This document shows, piece after piece, positions 26,611-35,881 of a stretch of 64,000 nucleotides of DNA. Position numbers and translations under genes: made by a program. The stretch is from the NCBI GenBank assembly GCA_038329965.1, contig JBBQNN010000002.1, positions 1 through 64,000 on the forward strand, written 5' to 3'. The notes beneath the pieces are model-generated. The model made no database searches. It was given only the letters and a program-made list of their open reading frames with translations, and had not been told where the DNA came from. Each line of letters starts with the position of its first letter. Position 1 is the first letter of the stretch. This DNA comes from QHCA01 sp003244095. GTDB lineage: Bacteria > Actinomycetota > Actinomycetes > Mycobacteriales > QHCA01.

Positions 26611-26616
26611 TACGAT
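26611..26616 (+). promoter_or_regulatory. possible -10 element of rel
   Basis: TACGAT lies 8 bp after the apt stop and about 60 bp ahead of the rel start, preceded by CCCGG. No -35 is recognisable, so this is only a candidate. Confidence 0.35.
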
Positions 26617-26677
26617 GAAGATCCGTACCGTCTGACCGGCCGTCGCGAGTGACCGCTTTGACCGGCAAGGAGTGCCC

Positions 26678-29107
26678 GTGGCGCCCGAGTCCGCCGTCCC
26701 CGCGCCGGGCATCACCCTGCCCGATGTCGGTGACGGTGACGGTGACACCACCGATGTCGCGCCACGCGATGAGGCGCCGGTCGCGCCCGCTTCGTCCCCG
26801 GCCGAGGCGATTGTCGCCGAGCCCGACAACGTCGTCGAGGAGAGCAAGGGCACCTCGAGCGGCCGGCGTGTGCGGGCCCGCCTGGCCCGCCGGATCGGGC
26901 ACAGCTCGCGGCCGGTCCACGGGGCGGTGCTCGAACCGCTCATCGCCACCCACCGCGCGGCCCATCCCAAGGCAGACGTCAAGTCGGTCCAACTGGCCTA
27001 CGAGACCGCCGAGCGCTTCCACCGTGGCCAGTTGCGCAAGAGCGGCGATCCCTACATCACCCATCCGCTGGCCGTAGCGACGATCCTGGCCGAGCTCGGC
27101 ATGGACACCACCACGCTGGTCGCGGCCCTGCTGCACGACACGGTCGAGGACACCGGCTACACCCTCGAGCAGCTCAAGATCGACTTCGGCGCCGAGGTCG
27201 CGCACCTGGTCGACGGCGTGACAAAGCTCGACAAGGTCAAGTTCGGCGCCGCGGCCGAAGCCGAGACGATCCGCAAGATGGTCGTGGCGATGGCGCGTGA
27301 CCCGCGGGTGCTGGTCATCAAGCTCTCCGACCGGCTGCACAACATGCGTACCCTCCGGTTCCTGCCCCGCGAGAAGCAGGAGCGCAAGTCCCGCGAGGTG
27401 CTCGAGGTGCTAGCGCCGCTGGCCCACCGCCTCGGCATGAACACCGTCAAGTGGGAGCTGGAGGACCTCGCGTTCGCGACACTCTACCCCAAGCGCTACG
27501 ACGAGATCGTCCGGCTGGTCGGCGAGCGGGCGCCTTCGCGCGACGTCGCGCTGGTGCAGGTCACCGAGAAGGTCCAGGCCGACCTGAACTCCGCCAAGAT
27601 CAAGGCGACGGTCAGCGGTCGACCGAAGCACTACTACTCGATCTACCAGAAGATGATCGTGCGCGGCCGGGACTTCACCGACATCTACGACCTGGTCGGG
27701 ATCCGGATCCACGTCGAGTCGGTACGCGACTGCTACGCCGCCCTCGGCGTCATCCATGCCAACTGGCAGCCGGTGCCGGGCCGGTTCAAAGACTTCATCG
27801 CGATGCCCAAGTTCAACATGTACCAATCGCTGCACACGACGGTGATCGGTCCCGAGGGCAAGCCGGTCGAGATGCAGATCCGGTCCTTCGCGATGCACCG
27901 TACGGCGGAGTACGGCATCGCCGCCCACTGGAAGTACAAGGAGGCCAAGGGCACCCCGGTCACCGGCCTGGGCGGCCAGGTCGACGACATGAGTTGGCTG
28001 CGGCAGTTGCTCGACTGGCAGAAGGAGGCCGAGGACCCCAGCGAGTTCCTCGAGTCCCTGCGGTTCGACCTCAGTGGCCAGGAGGTCTTCGTCTTCACGC
28101 CCAAGGGTGACGTCATCTCCCTGCCGGGCGAGTCCACGCCGGTCGACTTCGCCTACGCGGTGCACACGGAGGTGGGCAACCGGTGCATCGGGGCCCGGGT
28201 CAACGGCCGCCTGGTGCCGCTGGAGTCGACGCTGGACAACGGCGACGTCGTGGAGGTGTTCACCTCCAAGTCGGACACGGCCGGCCCGTCCCGCGACTGG
28301 GCGCAGTTCGTCAAGAGCCCGCGGGCCCGCACCAAGATCCGTCACTGGTTCGCCAAGGAGCGTCGTGAGGACGCGATCGAGGCGGGCAAGGAGGCGATCA
28401 GCCGGGCGATGCGCAAGCAGGGGCTGCCGTTGCAGCGGCTGCTCGGCGGGGACGCCCTCATGACGCTGGCGGCCGAGATGCACTACGCCGACGTCACGGC
28501 GCTCTACGCCGCCGTGGGGGAGAACCACGTGTCGGCCGCGACCGTGGTGCACCGCCTGGTGACCGCGATGGGCGGTCGCGAGGGCGCCACCGAGGACTTG
28601 TCGGAGACGGCGCTGCCGACCCGCCAGCCCTCGCGGCGCACGCCGGCCAACGGCGACGCCGGGGTGATCGTCAAGGGTGCCACCGACATCTACGTCAAGC
28701 TGTCCAAGTGCTGCACGCCGGTCCCCGGCGACGAGGTGCTCGGCTTCGTCACCCATGGCGGCGGGGTATCCGTACACCGCACCGACTGCACCAACGCCGG
28801 CGACCTGATGAGCCAGCCCGAACGCCTGGTAGAGGTCACCTGGGCGCCGACGGCCGACTCGATGTTCCTCGTCGCGATCCAGGTCGAGGCCCTCGACCGG
28901 CACCGGCTGCTCTCCGACGTGACGCGCGTGCTCTCCGACGAGCGGGTCAACATCCTCTCCGCGACGGTCACCACCACCCGCGACCGGGTGGCCACGTCAC
29001 GGTTCACCTTCGAGATGGCCGACCCCAAGCACCTGGGCCACCTGCTGCGCACCGTGCGCGGCGTCGGCGGTGTCTACGACGTCTACCGGGTCACCAGCGG
29101 CACCTGA
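26678..29107 (+). CDS. rel: bifunctional (p)ppGpp synthetase/hydrolase Rel
   Basis: Makes and degrades the stringent-response alarmone. The 809-residue protein has, after a 75-residue acidic, variable N-terminus, the HD hydrolase domain (VAALLHDTVEDT), the synthetase domain (GRPKHYYSIYQKM, DIYDLVGIRI), TGS, the Cys-rich zinc-finger-like region (KCCTPVPGDEVLGFVTHGG) and a C-terminal ACT domain. Both catalytic sites look intact. GTG at 26678 is preferred to 26672 because AAGGAG occupies 26667-26672. The 3' end meets the convergent cyclophilin gene 3 bp later. Confidence 0.95.
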   Translation: MAPESAVPAPGITLPDVGDGDGDTTDVAPRDEAPVAPASSPAEAIVAEPDNVVEESKGTSSGRRVRARLARRIGHSSRPVHGAVLEPLIATHRAAHPKADVKSVQLAYETAERFHRGQLRKSGDPYITHPLAVATILAELGMDTTTLVAALLHDTVEDTGYTLEQLKIDFGAEVAHLVDGVTKLDKVKFGAAAEAETIRKMVVAMARDPRVLVIKLSDRLHNMRTLRFLPREKQERKSREVLEVLAPLAHRLGMNTVKWELEDLAFATLYPKRYDEIVRLVGERAPSRDVALVQVTEKVQADLNSAKIKATVSGRPKHYYSIYQKMIVRGRDFTDIYDLVGIRIHVESVRDCYAALGVIHANWQPVPGRFKDFIAMPKFNMYQSLHTTVIGPEGKPVEMQIRSFAMHRTAEYGIAAHWKYKEAKGTPVTGLGGQVDDMSWLRQLLDWQKEAEDPSEFLESLRFDLSGQEVFVFTPKGDVISLPGESTPVDFAYAVHTEVGNRCIGARVNGRLVPLESTLDNGDVVEVFTSKSDTAGPSRDWAQFVKSPRARTKIRHWFAKERREDAIEAGKEAISRAMRKQGLPLQRLLGGDALMTLAAEMHYADVTALYAAVGENHVSAATVVHRLVTAMGGREGATEDLSETALPTRQPSRRTPANGDAGVIVKGATDIYVKLSKCCTPVPGDEVLGFVTHGGGVSVHRTDCTNAGDLMSQPERLVEVTWAPTADSMFLVAIQVEALDRHRLLSDVTRVLSDERVNILSATVTTTRDRVATSRFTFEMADPKHLGHLLRTVRGVGGVYDVYRVTSGT

Positions 29108-29110
29108 GAG

Positions 29111-29893
29111 TCAGGCCAGTTTCACCGCAGTGATCGTCACGGGCTTCTTGGGCTTGCCGTCGGCGATGGGCTTGCCGGTCGGGCCCACCGCACCGGCCTT
29201 GGCGATGGCCAGCAGCGCATCCTGACCGCCGCTGATGGTGCCGAACATCGTGTAGTTGGGCGGGAGCGAGGTGTCCTTGTAAACGAGGAAGAACTGGCTG
29301 CCGTTGGTCCCCGGCCCCGCGTTGGCCATCGCGACCGTGCCGGCTGGGTAGGTGATCCCCGTGCCACCGCCGGCCGGCAGCCCCTCCTCGGCGAACTGGT
29401 AGCCCGGCCCCCCGCCGCCGGTGCCGCTCGGGTCGCCGCACTGCAGGACGAAGATCCCGCTGGTGGTGAGCCGGTGGCACGGCGTGTTGTCGAAGTACTT
29501 CTGCTTGACCAGGGAGATGAAGCTGTTGACGGTGCAGGGCGCCTTGGCCCGGTTGAGCGTGAGGGTCAGGTCGCCCTGGTTGGTGGTGATCGCCACCTTG
29601 GCCGTGCCCTTCTTGGCCCCGGTGAGGGGCGGGATGGTGACCTTGCGAGCGGCAGAGCCGGTGGACTTGGGGTAGAGGCACACGGCGACGTTTGCGGAGG
29701 CCTTCGGCTTCTTGCCGCCATGACTGAGCTTGGCGATGCCGAATCCGGCCACCGCGATCACGGCCACCACCGCCAGGGCGGAGCCGGTGACAGCCTGGGC
29801 CCGGCGCCGTCGTCGGGCGGCTTCGGCACGCTTGGCCATCTGCCGCTGAAGCTTTTCACGTGCGAGCTGACGCTGGCGATCCTTGCCGGGCAC
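29111..29893 (-). CDS. membrane-anchored cyclophilin-type peptidyl-prolyl cis-trans isomerase
   Basis: The 260-residue protein has a basic cytoplasmic N-terminus (KLQRQMAKRAEAARRRRRAQ), one transmembrane helix (about residues 36-55) and an extracellular cyclophilin domain with YFDNTPCHRLTTSGIFVLQCGD, GTVAMANAGPGTNGSQFFLV and YTMFGTI. The usual R-V-I-x-x-F motif is changed to RLTTSGIFVLQ, which is common in actinobacterial secreted forms. It probably folds exported proteins. It is transcribed convergently with rel. Confidence 0.9.
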   Translation of the reverse strand: MPGKDRQRQLAREKLQRQMAKRAEAARRRRRAQAVTGSALAVVAVIAVAGFGIAKLSHGGKKPKASANVAVCLYPKSTGSAARKVTIPPLTGAKKGTAKVAITTNQGDLTLTLNRAKAPCTVNSFISLVKQKYFDNTPCHRLTTSGIFVLQCGDPSGTGGGGPGYQFAEEGLPAGGGTGITYPAGTVAMANAGPGTNGSQFFLVYKDTSLPPNYTMFGTISGGQDALLAIAKAGAVGPTGKPIADGKPKKPVTITAVKLA

Positions 29894-30051
29894 AGAGGTA
29901 CTTCCTGACTGTGGCTGGCAGGCCGGTGGCCTGCTGGGCGGGAGCCGTACGGATATCGGCTCGGGAAAGTCTACGGCGCGTCGGTACGCTGCCTTGAACC
30001 GCCAGTATCTCCGCCGGCCCTTGCCGGCCGCCTGAGGAAGGAGCCGCCTCC

Positions 30052-30738
30052 GTGCTCGTCGCCGGGTTCCCCGCCGGGCCGCCCGCGACGAACTGCTGGG
30101 TGGTCGCCACCGGGCCGGGGGAGGAGTGCGTCGTGATCGACCCGGGCGTCGGCGCCGAGGGCCCTCTCGACGACATCCTGACCGGACACCGCCTGCAGCC
30201 GGTCGCCGTGCTTCTCACCCACGGCCACATCGACCACACCTTCGCCGTGGTCCCGGTGTGCGGCGCGCGGGGTGTCGCCGCCTACGTGCACCCGAGCGAC
30301 CGGCGACAGCTGACCGATCCGTGGAGCGGCCTGGGCATCCCTCGGGGGACACCGATGTTCGGGCGGCTGGACTTCGCCGAGCCCGACGACGTGCGCGAGC
30401 TGGCCGACGGCGAGTCCTTGACGCTGGCCGGTCTCGAGCTGACGGTGGCGCTCGCGCCGGGGCACACTCCGGGCTCGGTCGTCTTCGGCCTGGCTACCGC
30501 CGACGAGCCGCTGATGTTCGCCGGCGACCTGCTCTTCGCCGGCAGCATCGGGCGGGTGGATCTGCCCGGCGGCAGCGATGCGGACATGCTGGCCTCGCTC
30601 AGCCGGGTGGTGCTGCCGTCGCCCGACGAGACCGTCGTGCACCCCGGCCACGGCCCGTCCACGACGATCGGCCGGGAGCGGGTCGGCAATACCTTCCTCC
30701 AGCTCGTCTCACCGCTCTCCCCGGGGGCCGGCCGGTGA
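30052..30738 (+). CDS. metallo-beta-lactamase-fold hydrolase (glyoxalase II-like)
   Basis: The 228-residue protein contains the metal-binding T-H57-x-H59-x-D61-H62 motif, APGHTPGSV, FAGDLLF (bridging Asp) and VHPGHGPSTT. It resembles hydroxyacylglutathione hydrolase, but actinobacteria lack glutathione, so the natural thiol ester is unknown (mycothiol is possible). GTG at 30052 has GAAGGAG 8 nt upstream. It is coupled to hisS through a GTGA overlap. Confidence 0.88.
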   Translation: MLVAGFPAGPPATNCWVVATGPGEECVVIDPGVGAEGPLDDILTGHRLQPVAVLLTHGHIDHTFAVVPVCGARGVAAYVHPSDRRQLTDPWSGLGIPRGTPMFGRLDFAEPDDVRELADGESLTLAGLELTVALAPGHTPGSVVFGLATADEPLMFAGDLLFAGSIGRVDLPGGSDADMLASLSRVVLPSPDETVVHPGHGPSTTIGRERVGNTFLQLVSPLSPGAGR

Positions 30739-31994
30739 GCACGTTCTCCGCACCCAAGGGCACCTATGACGTGCTCCCCCCCGCCTCGGCGGCGTGGCTG
30801 GCCGTGATCGACGCGCTGTCCGCGCCGCCCCGCCGAGCGGGCTACGGCTTTGTCCAGACCCCGCTGTTCGAGGACACGGCGTTGTTCGTCCGCGGCGTCG
30901 GGGAGTCGACCGATGTGGTGTCCAAGGAGATGTACACCTTCACCGACAAGGGCGGCCGCTCGCTGACGCTGCGCCCCGAGCAGACCGCCGGGGTGATGCG
31001 GGCCATCGTCGAGCACGGCCTGCACCGCGGCCAGTTGCCGGTCAAGCTCTGGTACACCGGCCCCAACTTCCGCTACGAACAGCCGCAGTCGGGGCGTTAC
31101 CGCCAGCACGTGCAGGTGGGCATCGAGGCCGTCGGGTCCGACGACCCGGCGCTGGACGCCGAGGTGATCTGGCTCGCTGCCCAGGGCTACGCCGCGCTCG
31201 GGCTGGCCGGCGCCGAGCTCCAGCTGACCAGCCTCGGCGACCAGGCCTGCCGGCCGGCCTACCGCGACCGGCTGACGGAGTTCCTGACCGGCCTCGACCT
31301 CGACGAGGACACCCGCCGGCGGGTCGAGATCAACCCGCTGCGCGTCCTCGACGACAAGCGGCCCGAGGTGCAGGCCCAGCTCGACGGCGTCCCGCTGATC
31401 ACCGACCACCTGTGCCCGGCGTGCAAGGAGCATCACGACACGGTCCGCGGCCTGCTGCGCGAGCTGGGCGTGCCCTTCGTCGACAACCCTCGGCTCGTCC
31501 GTGGCCTGGACTACTACACCCGCACCACGTTCGAGTTCGTGCACAACGGGCTCGGATCACAGGCCTCGATCGGCGGCGGCGGGCGTTACGACGGCCTGAT
31601 GGAGAGCGTTGGCGGCCCGGCGATGAGCGGCATCGGCTTCGGGCTGGGCGTCGACCGGACGATGTTGGCGGTGACGGCCGAGGGGCTCACGATCGCGCAC
31701 GCCGGCCGCTGCGACGTGTTCATCGTGCCGCTGGGCGACGCGGCCAAGCGCCGGGCGGTGCTGCTGGCCGCCGACCTTCGCACGGCCGGCGTGCGCACGG
31801 ACCTGGTCTACGGCGACCGCGGGCTCAAGGGCGCGATGCGGGCGGCCGACCGGTCCGGCGCGACGTACGCGGTGGTGGTGGGTGAGCGAGATCTCGAGGG
31901 TGGCAGCGCCCAGCTGAAGGATCTCGCCAGCGGCGAGCAGGTCACCGTGCCGCTCGCCGACCTCGTACCCACCCTGAAGGAGAAGCTGAGTTGA
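30735..31994 (+). CDS. hisS: histidyl-tRNA synthetase
   Basis: Charges tRNA-His. The 419-residue class II enzyme has KGTYDVLPP, the motif 2 region FRYEQPQSGRYRQHVQ, the histidine-specific GLDYYTRTTFEF and motif 3 GIGFGLGVDRTML, plus a C-terminal anticodon-binding domain. It starts at a GTG overlapping the previous stop and ends overlapping aspS, so MBL-hisS-aspS is one translation-coupled unit. Confidence 0.96.
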   Translation: MSTFSAPKGTYDVLPPASAAWLAVIDALSAPPRRAGYGFVQTPLFEDTALFVRGVGESTDVVSKEMYTFTDKGGRSLTLRPEQTAGVMRAIVEHGLHRGQLPVKLWYTGPNFRYEQPQSGRYRQHVQVGIEAVGSDDPALDAEVIWLAAQGYAALGLAGAELQLTSLGDQACRPAYRDRLTEFLTGLDLDEDTRRRVEINPLRVLDDKRPEVQAQLDGVPLITDHLCPACKEHHDTVRGLLRELGVPFVDNPRLVRGLDYYTRTTFEFVHNGLGSQASIGGGGRYDGLMESVGGPAMSGIGFGLGVDRTMLAVTAEGLTIAHAGRCDVFIVPLGDAAKRRAVLLAADLRTAGVRTDLVYGDRGLKGAMRAADRSGATYAVVVGERDLEGGSAQLKDLASGEQVTVPLADLVPTLKEKLS

Positions 31995-33763
31995 TCCGCA
32001 CGCATCAGGCCGGATCCCTGCGCGCCGCGCAGGCCGGCGAGACCGTCACGCTCGCCGGCTGGGTCGCGCGCCGGCGCGACCACGGCGGCGTCATCTTCGT
32101 CGACCTGCGCGACGCCAGCGGCGTCGTCCAGGTGGTGTTCCGCGAGGCGCAGGCGCACCATCTGCGGGCGGAGTTCTGCATCCGGGTCACCGGGACCGTC
32201 GGGCAGCGGCCGGCCGGCAACGACAACCCCGACCTGCCCACCGGTGACATCGAGGTCGCCGCCACCACGCTCGAGGTGCTGAGCGAGTCCGCGGCGCTGC
32301 CGTTCCCGCTCGACGAGCACGCGGGTGCGGTCGGCGAGGAGGCCCGGCTGAGGTACCGCTACCTCGACCTGCGGCGGCCCGGGCCGGCCCAGGCGCTGCG
32401 CACCCGGTCGGCGGTCAGCCGGATCGCCCGGGAGGTGATGGCAGAGCACGAGTTCGTCGAGGTGGAGACGCCCTACCTCACCCGGTCGACTCCCGAGGGC
32501 GCCCGTGACTTCCTCGTGCCGGTACGGCTGCAGCCCGGGCACTGGTACGCCCTGCCGCAGTCGCCGCAGCTGTTCAAGCAGTTGCTGATGGTCGGCGGCC
32601 TGGAGCGCTACTACCAGATCGCCCGCTGCTTCCGCGACGAGGACTTCCGGGCCGACCGGCAGCCGGAGTTCAGCCAGCTCGACATCGAGATGTCCTTCGT
32701 CGACCAGGACGAGGTCATCGAGGTCGCCGAGAGAGTGCTGGCCCGGATCTGGGGAGAGGTGGCCGCCTACGAGGTGCCCCTGCCGATCCCGCGGATGACC
32801 TACGCCGACGCCATGACCCGCTACGGCAGCGACAAGCCCGACCTGCGCTTCGGCAACGAGCTGGCCGACCTGACCGGCTACTTCGCCGGCACCGAGTTCC
32901 GGGTGTTCCAGGCCGAGCACGTCGGTGCCGTGGTGATGCCCCGCGGGGCGGCCCAGCCGCGTAAGCAGCTCGACGCCTGGCAGGACTGGGCCCGGTCGAG
33001 GGGCGCGAAGGGGCTGGCCTACGTCCTGCTCGATGCCGAGACCGGCGAGCTGCGGGGGCCGGTGGCCAAGAACCTCTCCGCCGAGCACCTGGCCGGGCTC
33101 GCTGTGGCGACCGGCGCCGAGCCCGGCGACGCGATCTTCTTCGCCGCCGACACCCGGGCTGACGCCCTGGCGCTGCTCGGCGCGGTGCGGCTGGAGATCG
33201 GCCGCCGCTGCGGGTTGATCGACGAGTCGCAGTGGGCCTTCGTCTGGGTGATGGACGCGCCGATGTTCGAGCGCGACGCGGCCGGCGGCTGGACCGCGGT
33301 GCACCATCCCTTCACCTCACCGACGGCGGAGTGGGCCGGCCGGTTTGCCGACGAGCCCGGGGACGCGCTGGCCTATGCGTACGACATCGTCCTCAACGGC
33401 AGCGAGATCGGCGGCGGGTCGATCCGCATCCACCGGCGTGAGATGCAGCAGCAGGTCTTCGACGTGATCGGGTTGACGCAGGCGGAGGCGCAGGCACAGT
33501 TCGGCTTCCTGCTCGAGGCGTTCGAGTACGGTCCGCCGCCGCACGGGGGCATCGCCCTCGGCTGGGACCGGCTGTGCGCGCTCCTCGTCGGGACGGACTC
33601 CATCCGGGAGGTGATCGCCTTCCCCAAGACCGCCTCTGGTGGCGACCCGCTCACCGGCGCGCCCACCCCGATCACCCCGGCGCAGCGCAAGGAGGCCGGC
33701 GTCGACGCCGTGCCGGCCCGACCGGCACCGCCCGACACGCCCACCGTGGCGCCGCCCTCCTGA
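31991..33763 (+). CDS. aspS: aspartyl-tRNA synthetase
   Basis: Charges tRNA-Asp (possibly also tRNA-Asn, as many actinobacteria use the amidotransferase route). The 590-residue bacterial-type enzyme has an N-terminal OB anticodon domain (LAGWVARRRDHGGVIFVDLRD), class II motif 2 FRDEDFRADRQPEFSQLD, the GAD insertion and motif 3 GIALGWDRLCALL. The only start available is TTG at 31991, overlapping the hisS stop; the protein begins IRTHQAGSL as expected. Confidence 0.96.
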   Translation: MIRTHQAGSLRAAQAGETVTLAGWVARRRDHGGVIFVDLRDASGVVQVVFREAQAHHLRAEFCIRVTGTVGQRPAGNDNPDLPTGDIEVAATTLEVLSESAALPFPLDEHAGAVGEEARLRYRYLDLRRPGPAQALRTRSAVSRIAREVMAEHEFVEVETPYLTRSTPEGARDFLVPVRLQPGHWYALPQSPQLFKQLLMVGGLERYYQIARCFRDEDFRADRQPEFSQLDIEMSFVDQDEVIEVAERVLARIWGEVAAYEVPLPIPRMTYADAMTRYGSDKPDLRFGNELADLTGYFAGTEFRVFQAEHVGAVVMPRGAAQPRKQLDAWQDWARSRGAKGLAYVLLDAETGELRGPVAKNLSAEHLAGLAVATGAEPGDAIFFAADTRADALALLGAVRLEIGRRCGLIDESQWAFVWVMDAPMFERDAAGGWTAVHHPFTSPTAEWAGRFADEPGDALAYAYDIVLNGSEIGGGSIRIHRREMQQQVFDVIGLTQAEAQAQFGFLLEAFEYGPPPHGGIALGWDRLCALLVGTDSIREVIAFPKTASGGDPLTGAPTPITPAQRKEAGVDAVPARPAPPDTPTVAPPS

Positions 33764-33797
33764 GCCCAGGGGCGGGCGCCCACCAGCACGACCGCGG

Positions 33798-33855
33798 TGA
33801 TCATGCACGGTCGCGGCCCGACACGCCGCGGAAGTCCAGCAAGCGTGCATGATCA
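33798..33855 (+). repeat. 12-bp perfect inverted repeat between aspS and amidase gene
   Basis: TGATCATGCACG (33798-33809) and CGTGCATGATCA (33844-33855) are exact complements around a 34-nt loop that can itself fold through CGCGG/CCGCG. It could act as a terminator for the hisS-aspS operon, although no U-run follows, or be a dispersed intergenic repeat. Confidence 0.7.
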
Positions 33856-33914
33856 GGCGTGCTGGGGGCAGGCTCAGGCCAGCCGAGTGTTGTGCTGCCG
33901 TTGGAGGGTTGATC

Positions 33915-35825
33915 GTGAAGAAGACATATCGCCGGCCTATTCGGGGTCTCGGGTTGGTCGCCATCGCGGCGGCCACGCTCGTGCCCCTGAACTCCGCGCC
34001 GGCCGGGGCCGCGGCCGGACCGGCCGGCGCCGAGCCGGTCGCCAGCCAGGAGCAGGCGGCGTTCGCGTCCGCAGCGCGGGAATCGGGCGTACCGGAGCCG
34101 CTGCTGCTCTCGCTGTCCTACAACCTCACGCGGTGGGAGGCACACCAGGGCCAGCCGAGCACCGCGGGTGGGTTCGGGCCGATGCACCTCGTCGGCGTTC
34201 CCGGTTCTGGTGCCGGCACCGACGCCCGTGGCGACACGAGCCGCCGTACGCCCTCCGCGTCGACCCGCCTGCGCCGGGGCGCGGCCCTGATCGGCGTGCC
34301 GGACCGAACAGCCGCCACGGACCGCACCGCCAACATCCGGGCGGGAGCGGCGCTGCTGGCCGCGTTCGCCCGCGAGCTCGGGCGGGGCCGACTCCCTTCG
34401 GCCGCCGCCGGCTGGTACCCGGCGGTCGCCCGCTACGGCGGCTCGGCCGACACCCTGGGCGCCCGGCAGTTCGCCGACGACGTCTACGCGACGCTGCGCT
34501 CCGGCGCGCGCGCCATCACCACCGACGGCCAGGCCCTGGCGCTACCCGCCCAGCCAGCGGTCACCCCGGACCGCTCCGGGTTGGCTGCCCTGCACCTCAC
34601 GCCGGCCGCACCCGTCTCCGCGGCCGAGTGCCCGGCGGCCCTCGACTGCCGCTACATCCCGGCCGCGTACGCCCAGAACGACCCCAACGACAAGACGAAC
34701 TACGGCAACTACGACATCGCCGACCGGCCGACTGACGTCAAGATCCGGTACATCGTCATCCACGACACCGAGGTGCTCTACGACCCGACGATCGCGGAGT
34801 TCCAGGACTCGCACTCCTTCGTCAGCGCGCACTACGTCATCCGGTCCTCCGACGGCCTGGTGACCCAGATGGTGCGTACCAAGGACGTCGCCTTCCAGGC
34901 CGGCAACTGGTACGTCAACATGCACTCCATCGGCATCGAGCACGAAGGTTTCGCCGCCCAGGGGGCGACCTGGTACACCGAGGCGCTGTACCGGTCGTCG
35001 GCCACGCTCGTGCGCTACCTCGCCAAGCGCTTCAACATCCCGCTCGACCGGGGGCACATCATCGGCCACGACAACGTGCCCGGCATCACGCCACCCCTGG
35101 TGGCCGGCATGCACTGGGACCCGGGCCCGTTCTGGGACTGGGCGCACTACATGGCGCTGCTCGGCCGGCCGCTGCCCACCCGGTCGCTGCCGCACGGCAA
35201 CGCGGTAGTGATCAACCCGGCCTTCGCGACCAACCGCCAGCCGGTCACCGGTTGCGGCAGTGACCCGCCCAGTCCGAGCGAGCCGGCCAGCTTCGTGCCC
35301 CTGCACACCGCGCCGAGCGAGGACGCGCCCCTGCTCTCCGACGTCGCGCTGCACCCCGACGGCGCGCCCGGCACGACCCAGATGTGCGACACCGGCGACA
35401 AGGCGGCGAGTGGCCAGCGGTTCGCCCTCGCCGGCCGGCAGGGTGACTGGACCGCGATCTGGTACGGCGGGCAGCAGGCCTGGCTGCACGACGTCAGGGC
35501 CACCGTGTCGACCTACGCGCTCACGGTCACGGTCAAGACCGGTGGCTCGCCCGCGCCGATCTACGGCCGGGCCTATCCCGAGGCGGCGGCCTACGCCGGG
35601 TCTCCGGTGCCGGTGCAGTCGGTGGTGCCGCTGCAGTACACGATCGGCGTCGGCCAGCACTACGTCGTCGCCGGCCTGGTCCGCTCGGACTATTACCACA
35701 GCAGCACGATCGACGCCAGCTCGCCGGGCGATCACACCGTGGTGACCGGCAAGGACCTCTACTACCTCATCTACTTCGGCCACCGGATGGCCTTCGTCAA
35801 GACCACCGACGTGGCACTGGGGTGA
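33915..35825 (+). CDS. secreted N-acetylmuramoyl-L-alanine amidase (Amidase_2 domain)
   Basis: The 636-residue protein starts with a signal peptide (KKTYRRPIRG, then a hydrophobic core, cleavage near AGAAA). A helical N-terminal module (about 40-240) looks like part of a lysozyme-like/SPOR-type accessory domain. The catalytic amidase domain (about 275-420) has IRYIVIHDTE with the zinc His, SIGIEHEGF and IIGHDNVPG, plus DPGPFWDW. The C-terminal 200 residues are SH3b-like beta repeats likely to bind cell wall. It would cut the peptide from muramic acid during wall turnover. GTG at 33915 has GGAGGG 6 nt upstream. Confidence 0.85.
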   Translation: MKKTYRRPIRGLGLVAIAAATLVPLNSAPAGAAAGPAGAEPVASQEQAAFASAARESGVPEPLLLSLSYNLTRWEAHQGQPSTAGGFGPMHLVGVPGSGAGTDARGDTSRRTPSASTRLRRGAALIGVPDRTAATDRTANIRAGAALLAAFARELGRGRLPSAAAGWYPAVARYGGSADTLGARQFADDVYATLRSGARAITTDGQALALPAQPAVTPDRSGLAALHLTPAAPVSAAECPAALDCRYIPAAYAQNDPNDKTNYGNYDIADRPTDVKIRYIVIHDTEVLYDPTIAEFQDSHSFVSAHYVIRSSDGLVTQMVRTKDVAFQAGNWYVNMHSIGIEHEGFAAQGATWYTEALYRSSATLVRYLAKRFNIPLDRGHIIGHDNVPGITPPLVAGMHWDPGPFWDWAHYMALLGRPLPTRSLPHGNAVVINPAFATNRQPVTGCGSDPPSPSEPASFVPLHTAPSEDAPLLSDVALHPDGAPGTTQMCDTGDKAASGQRFALAGRQGDWTAIWYGGQQAWLHDVRATVSTYALTVTVKTGGSPAPIYGRAYPEAAAYAGSPVPVQSVVPLQYTIGVGQHYVVAGLVRSDYYHSSTIDASSPGDHTVVTGKDLYYLIYFGHRMAFVKTTDVALG

Positions 35826-35868
35826 CTCCCCGGGTCGGCGGCGCCGGGCCCCTGTCCGCCGCGGGCCA

Positions 35869-35874
35869 TACGAT
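35869..35874 (+). promoter_or_regulatory. -10 element TACGAT for leaderless rarA mRNA
   Basis: TACGAT is followed by 7 nt and then the rarA GTG, so the transcript should start at the start codon. No ribosome binding site is present in this stretch. Confidence 0.55.
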
Positions 35875-35881
35875 CGGGCGC

